Assembly (NCBI GenBank): GCA_019022495.1
Contig: JAFEKR010000053.1
Coordinates: 186,001 to 250,000 of the forward strand
Reading direction: 5' to 3'
Length of the DNA: 64,000 nucleotides
DNA from: Epichloe hybrida
Lineage: Eukaryota; Ascomycota; Sordariomycetes; Hypocreales; Clavicipitaceae
This document shows, piece by piece, positions 48,749 to 58,661 of the stretch; position 1 is the first letter of the stretch, and every line of letters starts with the position of its first letter. A program made the position numbers and the translations under genes. The notes beneath the pieces are model-generated. The model saw only the letters and a list, made by a program, of their open reading frames with translations. It did not search any database and was not told the origin of the DNA.

Positions 48749-49497
48749 TTTAAGCTTTATAATTCTAAAGCTTTAAGAAGTTATATATAGTAACTTTATA
48801 TATCTTATTATAATAATATATAAAGAAAGAATATAATAAACTAATATTTATAATTTATTAATAGATAACTAATAGTATTATTTTAATTACCCTATATAGC
48901 TTAAATAAGCTATAAAAAATAAGTTTAACTTATTTTTAAAAATAATACTAGGACTTAGTTTTATATAATATACTATACTTATTATAAAAGCTTTAATAAC
49001 TTTTATAACCTTAATTACTATTATCTTACTTTTATTATTATTTTAAAAAAAATATAAAAGAGAAAACATTTTTATAATATTAATATTTTTAAAAACCTTA
49101 AAATACTAAGTTATTAAAAACTATAGCTTTTACTATAGTAATTTACTTATAATTACTAGTATTTATATTTAAGTTATTTATTTTCTATTTATTTATTATT
49201 AAACTTTAACACTAATAATATTATAAGTAATCTTAGTAATCTTAGTAATCTTAGTAATCTTAGTAATCTTAGTAATCTTAGTAATACTAGTAATATTAGT
49301 AATATTAGTATTATAAGCTATTATAAGCTATAATAAGATATAATGAGCTATTATAAGCTATAATAAGATATAATAAGCTACTTATATTAAATTTACTAGT
49401 AGTTTTTTTATAGTTTTTTTAAAATAAGTAATAATAATAATTTATAGAAATATAAAATAATTTATAGAAATAGTAAATAATATAATAAGAAGGTTTT
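48749..49497. other. Central segment of hAT-2 between the two Copia-2 elements
   Basis: About 750 bp, very AT-rich, without a gene. It contains about seven TAATCTTAG units (49,226-49,290), TAATATTAG units and TTATAAGCTATAATAAGA units (49,310-49,380). In reverse complement it resembles hAT-1 at 24,810-25,200. The last bases, up to GTTTT (49,493-49,497), complete the left-arm inverted repeat and form the Copia-2B target copy. Confidence 0.65.
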
Positions 49498-49789
49498 TAT
49501 TAGTTCCACTAAGGAACGTTCGCACTAGTGTAACGAGGTTAAATTCAATAAAGTTAATAATAATAATAGCTAATAACTAAGAGAGAAGAGAAAAGGGAGA
49601 AGAAGAGGAATCTAGCTAGAAGAGAAGGTAAGCAAAAAGGGGGAAAAGTAAGGCTATAGTGTAGTGCCACTACTAACAGAGTGGGGTAGCTTATAATATA
49701 TCTAATTGCATTACGTGTATCCCTTTAGTAGCTTTACTCTTTAGCTATAGTTAGACTATCTATTATCTAAAGGTCTAAAGGAAGCTACA
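49498..49789 (-). repeat. 3' LTR of Copia-2B (292 bp)
   Basis: Outer end preserved (CTAAGGAACGTTCGCACTAG), inner end mutated (AAGGAAGCTACA). The purine tract of the element adjoins it on the minus strand. Confidence 0.88.
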
Positions 49790-49999
49790 CTAGCACTCTC
49801 TCTTTTCTTTATGGCTAAAGGAGCCTAAAAACATAATAAAAATCGGATTAAAGGAAAGTATACATAAGTAAATCCCTTAATAGGAATTCACGGTTCTTAT
49901 TAGCTATTATAGCTTTAGTTATTCTAATTAACCTAGTTATTATAATCTATACTTATATGCCTATTATATTAATCCTCCCCTTTGCCTAACCTTATAGGT

Positions 50000-52900
50000 C
50001 TCTTAACCTATTCTTTTATATAAATTATTAATTTATTTAAATTAATTAAGGTTAAAAGGGCTAAATTTAGCAATGCCTTTGTTATCACATTAGCTAGATT
50101 ATTACTACTATTAATCTATCTAACTTTATAGACTTCCCTCCTCTTATATAACTGCTAAAGGGCTATAATATTAATTATTAGCCACTTCTCTTTTATTATG
50201 CCTAGCTTTATAAGGCATTTATATAATAAGAAAGAGTCTATATAGAGAATTATTAGGATTTAAGGTATCTTTAATTAGTCTATGATTATTTAAAGGGTTA
50301 TAGATATTGCGTACGCAATATTAGTATCTTAAACCATGCTATATAGCTTAGATATAAGTGCGCTATAGGTTATACACTTGCTTTTTATAGAGCTATATAT
50401 AATAATATTCCCTTTTAAGATAAAGGTATTATTATCCTTTATTACTTTATTACTAATTATAATAATATATCTAATCTATAAGCTTAAATCTTTATTATTA
50501 GTAAGGGACCTATTTATAAATATAAAGAGCTTCGCTTCTTTAAGAGTTAAGGGGATATACTATAATCCCTACTACTAATGCTTAATTTGTTACTTAAGGC
50601 ATTTATTAAGTTATAAGATATTATTAGCAAAGGGTTCTTAGTATTATATAGTAATTAATAGGTTATATAATGCCTCTAGTTAATAGACTATTATAATATA
50701 ACTTCCTTAGGCTCTTTGCTTTACGTAATCTTGCCTTACTATTAGTAATTAAGGGTTAATTTCCTTAATCTTTTAACTTTAGCTCTTTTAGGTTAGGGTT
50801 AGGGAGTTATTAGCATTTTAGGTTAAGATATAGCTATTAAAGATAAGGGGATTTATAGTTATAAGGCATTATTTTTCTTTAGCTATAAACTTTGCCTTTT
50901 AGAGCTCTTTTTTTTCTTTCTTAAAGAAGTTATTATTACTAAGGCCTAGCGTGTTATTAATTTATATCCCTATAATACTAAAGAGGTTTTTTTTATTTAA
51001 GGCTATAATTAGTAAGCAAGGATTATATTTTAAGGTTATTATATTAAGATTATTCTTATAGTAGCAAAAATATATTACTTACTAGTAAGTTCTAGCCTTT
51101 ATAATCCTATAAAGGGGCTTAATAACCTCTATTATTATGCCTTTTAGAAAGAGGTATATAATTTGCTTTAGTAACTTTATAATAATTAGCCTATTTAGGG
51201 TTATTTAGGATTAAACATAAGCTTATGTAATATCTTATAGCTAAAGGTAAATTCCCTTTTGCTTTAATAATAGAGTAAGGGCTATAATAATCCATTAGCT
51301 TAATTACTATATTATTAGTAATTAGGTTAAGATAGCCTCTTTTCCTCTATTATTATGCCCTTATATAATAAGGCGTGATTTCTTATATAGTGTTTTAGTG
51401 CCTTTACCTTTAATCTCTTAGACTATATAAGAATTAAAGATCTAGTAGCCTCTATACTTTACTAGATTAAATATTATAAATCTAAATATATTATAAGCTT
51501 ATAATATATTAATCTTAGCTTAATTAGATTATTTAAAGGGGCTCCCTAGGGTTATAATCTTTCTCTCTTAGTAAAGTTAAAGGGTAAGGTTTTAGTTAGC
51601 CTTTTCTTTTACTATAAGGAATACTATATTTAGTATTTCTCTAGCTATAATCTCCTTAATTAATACTTTCTCTTAGTCTTTATTAATAAATATAAGGGGC
51701 TTTATAAGTCTAATAAGCTCCTTAGGATTATAAACCTAAGCCCTAGTTACCTTTACTTTTACTTCCTTAAGGCTACTAGCTTTATAGCTTCCTATAAAAG
51801 TAGCTTTAGCTACCTTAAGGCTTACTATAAGTTCTTTAACTTTATAGCTTCCTATAGGATTACCTTTAGCCTTAATAGCCTTTATAGGCTTTTCTATGCC
51901 CTTATTAATAAAGAATTAAACTATAAGGTTTTTTCTTAGCCTCCCTTACTTTCTCTTAACTAGTGTCTTTTTCTTTTCTTTCTTTATCTTATTACCCTTT
52001 ATAAGTAGCTTATCTCTCCTAGCCCCCTTAGCTTTTTTTATAATAGGACTATAGCATTAAAGAGAGCTATAGTATAGAAAAGGGCTATATTATAGGTAAG
52101 GACCTCTAGGCTTAGGTTATACTCCCTAATATCCTAAAGGCTTTACTTATTAGCCCCTATATATTATAAGTCCTTATAGTATAGCTTTATTACTATAGAG
52201 TAAAACTTAGCTAGGCTATAGGGTATTTTAACTATATAAGTCTCCCTATTAGTAGCTAATAGCTTATAAAAGCTATGCTATTTACCTTTTTCTCTTTATA
52301 TATATATATTAGTCTATAGTAATAGCTAATATATTAGTAATATATTAGGGCTATTCTAAGCGCTAAGGGCCTTATAGACCTATCTCTTAGCTAGGTAATA
52401 GTAAACTTTATTAGTTACTTTCTAAATTACTTTAGCTTATTAAATAATAGAGATACTTAGTAATAACTTATCTATTATCTATAGGTAAGCTCTAAAGACT
52501 AGTAAGGTTAGCATAAGGCTATTAGGGCTTACTAAGTTATTAATAGCTTTAATAGCTATCTAGAGTTATTACTTAGGAGTAATTTCCTTACTAATTAAGT
52601 CTATAATAATATTATAAGCCTAGTAAAGAGGTCTATAATATCTCTTAACCTTTCTAATGCTATTATAGGCTTTAATAAGTATTTTATTAATATTAATTAA
52701 TATTAAGCGAGTATAATACCTAAATTTAGCTAAGGTAAAGTTATTACTAGTATTATAAATAATCTAGTCTAAAGGGCCTAGATATATATTAATCTAGCAC
52801 TCTTTAATTATATCCTAGATATTATAAGCTTTTTGCTTCTTAGGGTTAAGGAATTAGGCTACTTAAAATAAGGTTACTAAATTAATAATATAAAGGACTA

Positions 52901-55290
52901 GCTAGCTATTAATTTACATAATATTAATAATAATCTTATAGTTAAAGTTATAGTTATCTTTAAGGGAGAATTTAAACTAGCTAAGGGCTTTTCTATTTAT
53001 CTAATAATAGTAATAAACTTTAGTAAGCTTTTTAATTATATAGCGTTTAATATTATAACTAGCTTATTAAAGGATTTTGATAAGCTATTAAATTAATAGA
53101 TAACTAAACCTTTAGTAAAGTTAATAAATCTCTCCTTCTAATAAGTAAAAAGCAATGGTTTCTCTTACCTCTAGAAGTCACTAAGGGTAGCCTTATTTAT
53201 ATATAATAGGTATAGTCTTATTGTTTTAAATTAATATATTAGTAAGGTTATTAATCTTAACCTTTATTTTATCTATATTAGTAAGGGAAAAGAGAAAGGG
53301 TATAGTAGTATTAAGGATATAAAAGTTAATTTAGCTAAGCTTTATAAGCATATAGATAACGCTATGTGTTATTACTAATCTAGCACTAAAGTAAATAACT
53401 TCTAGGTTATAGGGTTTAATTATTAATAATAGTATTAATCTTAGTAAGGCTTTAGCTTATACTAGACTAGTAGTTAATTAGCCTAAGGCTCCTATATCTA
53501 GTATAATTCCTCTAAAGATCTCTTTAAAATAGCGTCCTTTAAAGGTATAATAAATTAAATTATCTTTATTAAAAGCCTCTTTAAGGTATAGCTCTTACTT
53601 AAGTAAGGCATGTTAAAAAGCTTAATTCTTAAGCGTTATAAGGATATTAATATTATCTATTATTTATAATCCTATATAAAAGAATTATATAATGCTAAGT
53701 TATGCCTTTAATAATAGCTTTTTCTTAACATTATTATTACTATTATCTTAGTCTTAAGTAAAGGCCTTAAGCTATATTTCCTAGTCTTTTATTTTCTCTT
53801 TATTATTACTATTATTTCCTTTAAATAAAATAAGGAATACCTAAAACTTCTTCTCTATAGGAGGTAAATAATAGTTCTTACTAGCTTACTACCTCTCTTT
53901 CTCTTTCTAATATTTAGTATTAGTATAGTTTAATAACTAGTAGTTACTTTTACTATAGATAAAGCATTACTTAGGTTATCTAAAGTTACTATAATAACTT
54001 TCTCTTCCTTAGTCTCTTTAATTCTATTAGCTATATTAGTAGTCTATAAACATTACCTCTAATAAGTCTTTATCTTAATACTAGTAATATTAGTTACTTC
54101 TTATATTACTCTTTATAATTATAATTAATTTATAGAGATTACTAGTAAGGTTCTTAAAGCCTAGTATATATATATACTTTACTACCTAATATTTAGGAAT
54201 ACTAAAGACTATATTTAAGGTTTACTTATAGAGCTTTATATTTACTATATTAGAGAGGTATAGCTCTTTATAAACTCTCTTTAAGGTAATTAATAGAATC
54301 TTAAGGCACTTAAGCTTACTTTTATTAGGGTTTTATATAATAATATTTTTAAGGGTTATATTACTTTACTTATAGTAATAAAACTATTAATTACTTTCTA
54401 TTTTAAATTATTAATAGATATTTATAATTATCTCTTTATAAGAGAGGTTTTTACTAGTAAGGTAATTAAGAAAGTGCTATTTAGTATCTCCTATTAATAT
54501 AATAGGGAATGCTTTACTAAAATATAACTTAAGGAGGTTAATCTAGTTATACTTACTCTTAAAGAGCGTAAGCTTTAGTAAGAGAAAGTTATATAGCTTT
54601 TTACTATAGTAATTACTATCCTTATATATCTTTATAAGCTTAGATATTTTCTTTATAATTTATTTATCTAAAGGGAAGGAATAAGAAAGGAGGGGTAAGC
54701 TATTAAGGGTTAAACTCCTAATATAATTAAGATTATTATAAGGGTTTTTATAGAGAATATAAAGATTATTTCTTTTAAAGGTAAGGAATATTAGGGAAGG
54801 TCTTTAGGGTAGTAGCCTATAGAGGTTATATTTAAGGTAATTTAGAGGATCTTAACCTTTCTTCTAGCTAATAAGGTATTAAGGTTTAATAAAGCACTTC
54901 TTTAAGTAATGCTAGGATTAGATATCCTAGGCCTTATTTAATAAGAATACTATAATCTTATAAAGAGTTATATAGCTCTCTTATAATATCCTTATTTACG
55001 CTTTTAAAGGTATTCTTAGACTAGCCTTTAAAGTTCTCTTAGAATAATTCCTAGAGGTTATTATCTCTCTAGCCCTAATGCTTACTAAGGTTAATAAACC
55101 CTATAATATAATTATTAAGCTTAGGCTATATAGTAGTCTTAGGATCTAGATTATTAGATTTTTTCTAATCTCTTATAAGCTTACTAGTAAGTAGTTATAG
55201 ATATAGTAGGAGTTTATTCTCTTAAGGTCTTTTAAGGATAGTTATCTTTAAAGATACTTATAGGGGTTTAGAGAAAAGGAGTGTATTTTA
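50000..55290 (-). pseudogene. Copia-2B polyprotein relic
   Basis: Same domains as Copia-2A in reverse: RNase H about 50,010-50,930, RT about 50,930-51,400, integrase about 52,600-53,150, gag up to about 55,290. The integrase acids are again N (INIMxINS near 52,920; IIYNTSNN near 52,755). The RT box reads INNTLGL near 50,945, so both Asp are Asn, where Copia-2A still has one Asp. Mutations shared with copy A lie at CpA/TpG sites and are best explained by parallel RIP. The plus-strand open frame 50,378-50,578 is a shadow inside RNase H. Confidence 0.8.
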
Positions 55291-56043
55291 GAAAGTGCCC
55301 CTTATTATTCTTTTACCCTCTAGTTTTATCCCTCTAGTAATATTAGTCTTAAATTAATAAGGCTAATAAAAATAGGGTAAAAGTGCTATAATTAATATAA
55401 TAAAGCCTAGAGCTTTACTTATAAAATAAGTAAGATAAATAAAATAAACAAGATAAATAGGATAAACAAAATAGAATAAATAGGATTAGTAAGATTAATA
55501 GGATTAATAGGATAAATAAAGGGAAATAATAAAAAATAATAGAAAAAGTATAAAAGAGGGAAAAATAGTAAAAAGAGGGAAAAGTAAGCTATAAAGATAG
55601 CGTAAAAGTAAAAATAACTTAATATTTAGAACACTAAGGCATAAAAAGCTATAAAGAGAGAAAAGGGGTTATAAAGAGAGTATAAAAGGAGGTTATATAG
55701 GTTAGCTAGCTTAGCTAAGGATTGTTTTTAATATTAGGTTGAAATAAAATACCTTATAGCAATAGATTTAGTTATTTAGTTAGTTTTCTTATAATAGATA
55801 ATAAGATTAATAATTAACTAAATATCCTAAAGGCCTAAGAGTTAATAGATTAATCTCTTAGAAGTCTAATAAGCCTATTACTAGGATTCTAGTTTATTTT
55901 CCTTTAGCACACTTTATAGTTATGCCTCTTTACTATAATAACTATTAATTTAGTATAATAAGAGGTAGTAGCTATAGTATCTATAGAAATATCTCTTCTT
56001 ATAATACCTAACTTATCTATAGTTATAATTAACCACTAATTAG

Positions 56044-56335
56044 TGTTAGTTTTACTAAGGAATGTTTACACTAGTGTAATAAGGTTAAATTTAATAAAGT
56101 TAATAATAATAATAGCTAATAACTAAGAGAGAAGAGAAAAGGGAGAAGGAGAGGAATCTAGCTAGAAGAGAAGGTAAGCAAAAAGGGGGAAAAGTAAGGC
56201 TATAGTGTAGTGCTATTACTAATAAAGCAGGGTAGCTTACGATGTGTCTAATTGCATTGCGTGCATCCCTTCGGTGGCTTCACTCTTTAGCTATGGTTAG
56301 ACTATCTATTGTCTAAAGGTCCGAAGGAAGCCACA
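56044..56335 (-). repeat. 5' LTR of Copia-2B (292 bp)
   Basis: Outer end preserved (TCCCTTCGGTGGCTTCACTC and AGGTCCGAAGGAAGCCACA), inner end mutated (AGTTTTACTAAGGAATGTTT). Confidence 0.88.
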
Positions 56336-56340
56336 GTTTT

Positions 56341-56753
56341 TCTTTAAGTTATATTAGGGAAATAAAGTATTAAGTTAAATAGTATTATTAAAAAAGTATA
56401 ATATTATATATAACCTTACTTAGTTATAATAAAATTATAAAAATAATATAATATTATAAATTCTATAACTAATTTAATAAAATAGGTAATAATAAAAGCT
56501 TTTATATAACTAGCTTTCTTTTAACCTTATAAATACTAATAACTAATAAAAAGTCTAATACTACATTTGTAGTGTTTATAGTTAGTATAGTTTAGGAAAA
56601 AAAATTTATAGTGTAATATATTATAGTTTTTTTTTTTTTTGTAGTTAGTATAGTGTAGTTTTTTTTTCCTTATAGTTAGTGTAGTTTATAGTATAGTTAC
56701 TACATTACACTACAAATACTACACTACACTACACGTTTTAGTGCAATACTCTA
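56341..56753. repeat. Right inverted arm of hAT-2 with GTAGTGTAG sub-terminal array
   Basis: Reverse complement of most of the left arm. Ends ...GCAATACTCTA at 56,753. The terminal A in place of G fits a TpG to TpA change. Poly-T tracts alternate with GTAGTTAGTATAGTGTAG words. Confidence 0.8.
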
Positions 56754-56761
56754 GTTATAAT

Positions 56762-57650
56762 AGACTATTTAGGTCTAATTACTTTAAAAGCTAAGAATAA
56801 AGATATATATATGTTAATTACTATAGACTATATAATAAGGTTTATATTAGGATAATCCTATATAAAGGTAATAGAAGATTTAGTTACTTAGGCTTAGGAT
56901 AAAAGTTAGAGTCTAATATTTATATAGCTAAGAAGAATTTATTATAATAATAGCTTATATTTTAAGAACCTAATATTTTAAGCTACCTCTAGGAAACATA
57001 AAACTAGTGTAATATATAGACTAGTTTCTTATCTATTATTAATAGGACTAGCTAAATAAAACATAAGACTTATTAAAGAATAACTAATAAAATAAGCTAT
57101 TAAGAGAGATAGAGTTTTACTAGACTCCTAGAATTAGGCTATTCTAAGCATTATAGTAGTAATTAATAATTAGTATATATTAAGTGTTAGGATAAGCCTA
57201 GTAATATCTATATTAGGATTTAAACTATTTGTAAAACATATAGGAGTTAAAGAACTAGAATTATTAGACTTTAAGAATCTAGGAGTATTAGATAATCTAG
57301 AACTAATTTAAGAAACTAACCTATAGAATTTAGACCTATAGGAGAAGAGAAAAGAGTTAGTTTAGATATAGAAAGTAAATAATTAGGATAATACTATAAA
57401 ACCTAGGCATAGCTTTAAGGTAGGAAATCTTATATAGGAGAAGATAAATAAAGAAAATAAGTTAAAAAAAAAGTTTTATAAGACTTAGGGGAAGCTATCT
57501 AAGGTTATCTAAAGAGTGTCTTTAGTAATATATAAAATCAAACCTATTAAGGGAGAAATAGCAAGGAAAATCCATTTAGATAACCTAAAACTCTATATCT
57601 TATGCTAGGAGAAGCTTTAACTATTAAGATTAAACACTTAGGATTTAGCT
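56762..57650 (+). pseudogene. Gypsy-1 integrase core and C-terminal part (relic)
   Basis: Resumes the integrase broken at 41,409. The start is read as DYLGLITLKAKNKDIYMLIT (from 56,763), then IDYIIRFILG, the beginning of a Gypsy integrase core. The expected DxGxxF segment near 56,930 and the EVxNR segment near 57,030-57,060 are present only as degraded sequence. A Lys/Glu-rich tail (HSFKVGNLIxEKINKENKLK near 57,415) and KLSKVIxRVSLVIYKIKPI near 57,490 fit the C-terminal DNA-binding part. In-frame stops are frequent. Confidence 0.65.
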
Positions 57651-57751
57651 AATTAAGGGATAATAGATTAGATAAATCTAGAGAAAGATAAAGTATTATA
57701 ATAGAGAAGAATATAGTGTTAGGGTTAACACTAAGGGAATCCCCCCTAGCT

Positions 57752-57867
57752 TATTAAGTGGGGAAATGGCTTAGCTAATAAAGGGGGTAATAATTATGGG
57801 ACCTATGTATGTAGCTCAGATAGTAATCAACCATCATCATTACCTCAAACTTATGAGTACTATTACA
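57752..57867 (+). repeat. 3' LTR of Gypsy-1 (116 bp)
   Basis: Partner of 725-840 and of equal length. Its outer end is essentially unmutated (CATCATCATTACCTCAAACT). Followed by CCCC (57,868-57,871), the right target copy. This is the right border of the RIP block. Confidence 0.88.
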
Positions 57868-57871
57868 CCCC

Positions 57872-58629
57872 TGGTCTGGCTCCCTTACGACCGGCAAAGG
57901 GATAAGATACGCAAGTCAGGCCTTTTGTTTCACATTGCGCAGTCCTCAGACACGGAACCCAGGCGATAATACAATAGCGGTCCTTCAAATACACTTTGTC
58001 CTGCCGTCGTGTGTATCTTTGGTCCTCTGCTGCATCGCGCATTGTGCAGCCAAAATACTCCGTATGTACTCCGTACTTTGTGCAGTCATGTATTACTAAT
58101 AATAGGGCAACGACAGTGTCACGAACGAGGCAAGGGGTGTAGGGAATGCTCCATGGAATTCAATCAGTTTTTTTTTTTTTTTTTTAGTTTTTTTTTAAGT
58201 ACGGATCCGTAGATAGTAGACATTGTACCACGCACGGACAAATTTTCACTTTGCCAATGCCCTGCATACTGATCTTTTTCGTCTCTCTGACGCTGGTGCG
58301 CGCCCTGCCCTGGAAATTCTACATGCTTGACATCAGGCTCTCACGCAAAGAGTAAAAATCCCTCGTCTTCCATCAACAAGCTCCCAGGGCAAGGAACAAA
58401 GAGGGCAAGAGGGCAAGGGGTTGCTACCTTCCATACTACACATCCCCTAGTGGCGTCTGCCCACTTTTTGTGTGGATGAATGATGGTCGGCTGCATTTTG
58501 TACCGAGTAGTCTGCTGACCTGCCTGATCATGGTGAACGAGAAGTTGATGGCTGGCTGGGCTCGTCGTAGGAAAAAGGCTGCAAAAGGCTGCAAAAGGCT
58601 GCGAGTGCCGCCCCTTGCCGCCAAGTCTG

Positions 58630-58661
<32 letters not shown>

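Larger units (their letters stand above)
49498..56335 (-). mobile_element. Copia-2B: second copy of the same Copia family, minus strand
   Basis: LTRs at 49,498-49,789 and 56,044-56,335, both 292 bp, inverted relative to Copia-2A. Perfect duplication GTTTT at 49,493-49,497 and 56,336-56,340. This differs from the Copia-2A duplication, so B is an independent insertion and not a copy made by segmental inversion. The interior is the reverse complement of Copia-2A almost throughout: the open frames 47,663-47,863 (minus) and 50,378-50,578 (plus) encode nearly the same 66 residues. Confidence 0.92.
41410..56753. mobile_element. hAT-2: non-autonomous hAT element with long inverted arms, carrying two Copia-2 copies
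   Basis: The 8-bp duplication GTTATAAT at 41,402-41,409 and 56,754-56,761 and terminal repeats CAGAGTATTG (left) and TAGAGTATTG (right, reverse complement) mark a hAT insertion in Gypsy-1 integrase. Without the two Copia-2 elements it is about 1.65 kb. The left arm (41,410-41,898) matches the reverse complement of 56,341-56,753 plus the stretch just before 49,497, so the inverted arms are close to 0.5 kb. Both ends have GTAGTGTAG arrays. The centre (48,749-49,497) encodes nothing and resembles hAT-1 non-coding sequence in reverse orientation, so a hAT-1-like transposase may have mobilised it. Confidence 0.88.
725..57867 (+). mobile_element. Gypsy-1: host Ty3/Gypsy LTR retrotransposon of the whole nest
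   Basis: Two matching 116-bp LTRs (725-840 and 57,752-57,867) lie 57 kb apart and are flanked by CCCC on both sides (721-724 and 57,868-57,871). The left LTR starts TGTTAAG and the right LTR ends ATTACA, the usual TG...CA form. Removing the three inserted elements leaves about 8.8 kb, a normal Gypsy length, with gag, protease, reverse transcriptase, RNase H and integrase in that order on the plus strand. The RT resembles the fungal Gypsy group with an xQGLxGxxxTYxxFxDLxFxxL signature, seen here as AQGLIGLLVTYTRFKDLTF near 27,950. Every coding segment is full of RIP stops, so the element is dead. It is the oldest layer, because all other elements lie in it directly or indirectly. Confidence 0.85.

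Noticed and set aside
47663..50578. Two 66-codon open frames of nearly equal sequence (47,663-47,863 minus; 50,378-50,578 plus)
   Set aside because: They are antisense to the RNase H domains of Copia-2A and Copia-2B. They are shadows made visible because the two elements are inverted copies; their value is only as proof of the palindrome.
41410..56753. Copia-2B as a segmental inverted duplication of Copia-2A
   Set aside because: The two copies have different target duplications and LTR indels, so two insertions are more likely. Shared mutations are at RIP sites and can arise in parallel.
841..57751. AT-rich block as mitochondrial DNA or a centromere core
   Set aside because: It is explained almost entirely by identifiable nested transposons with RIP signatures and target duplications. 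Centromere function cannot be judged from sequence and is not claimed.
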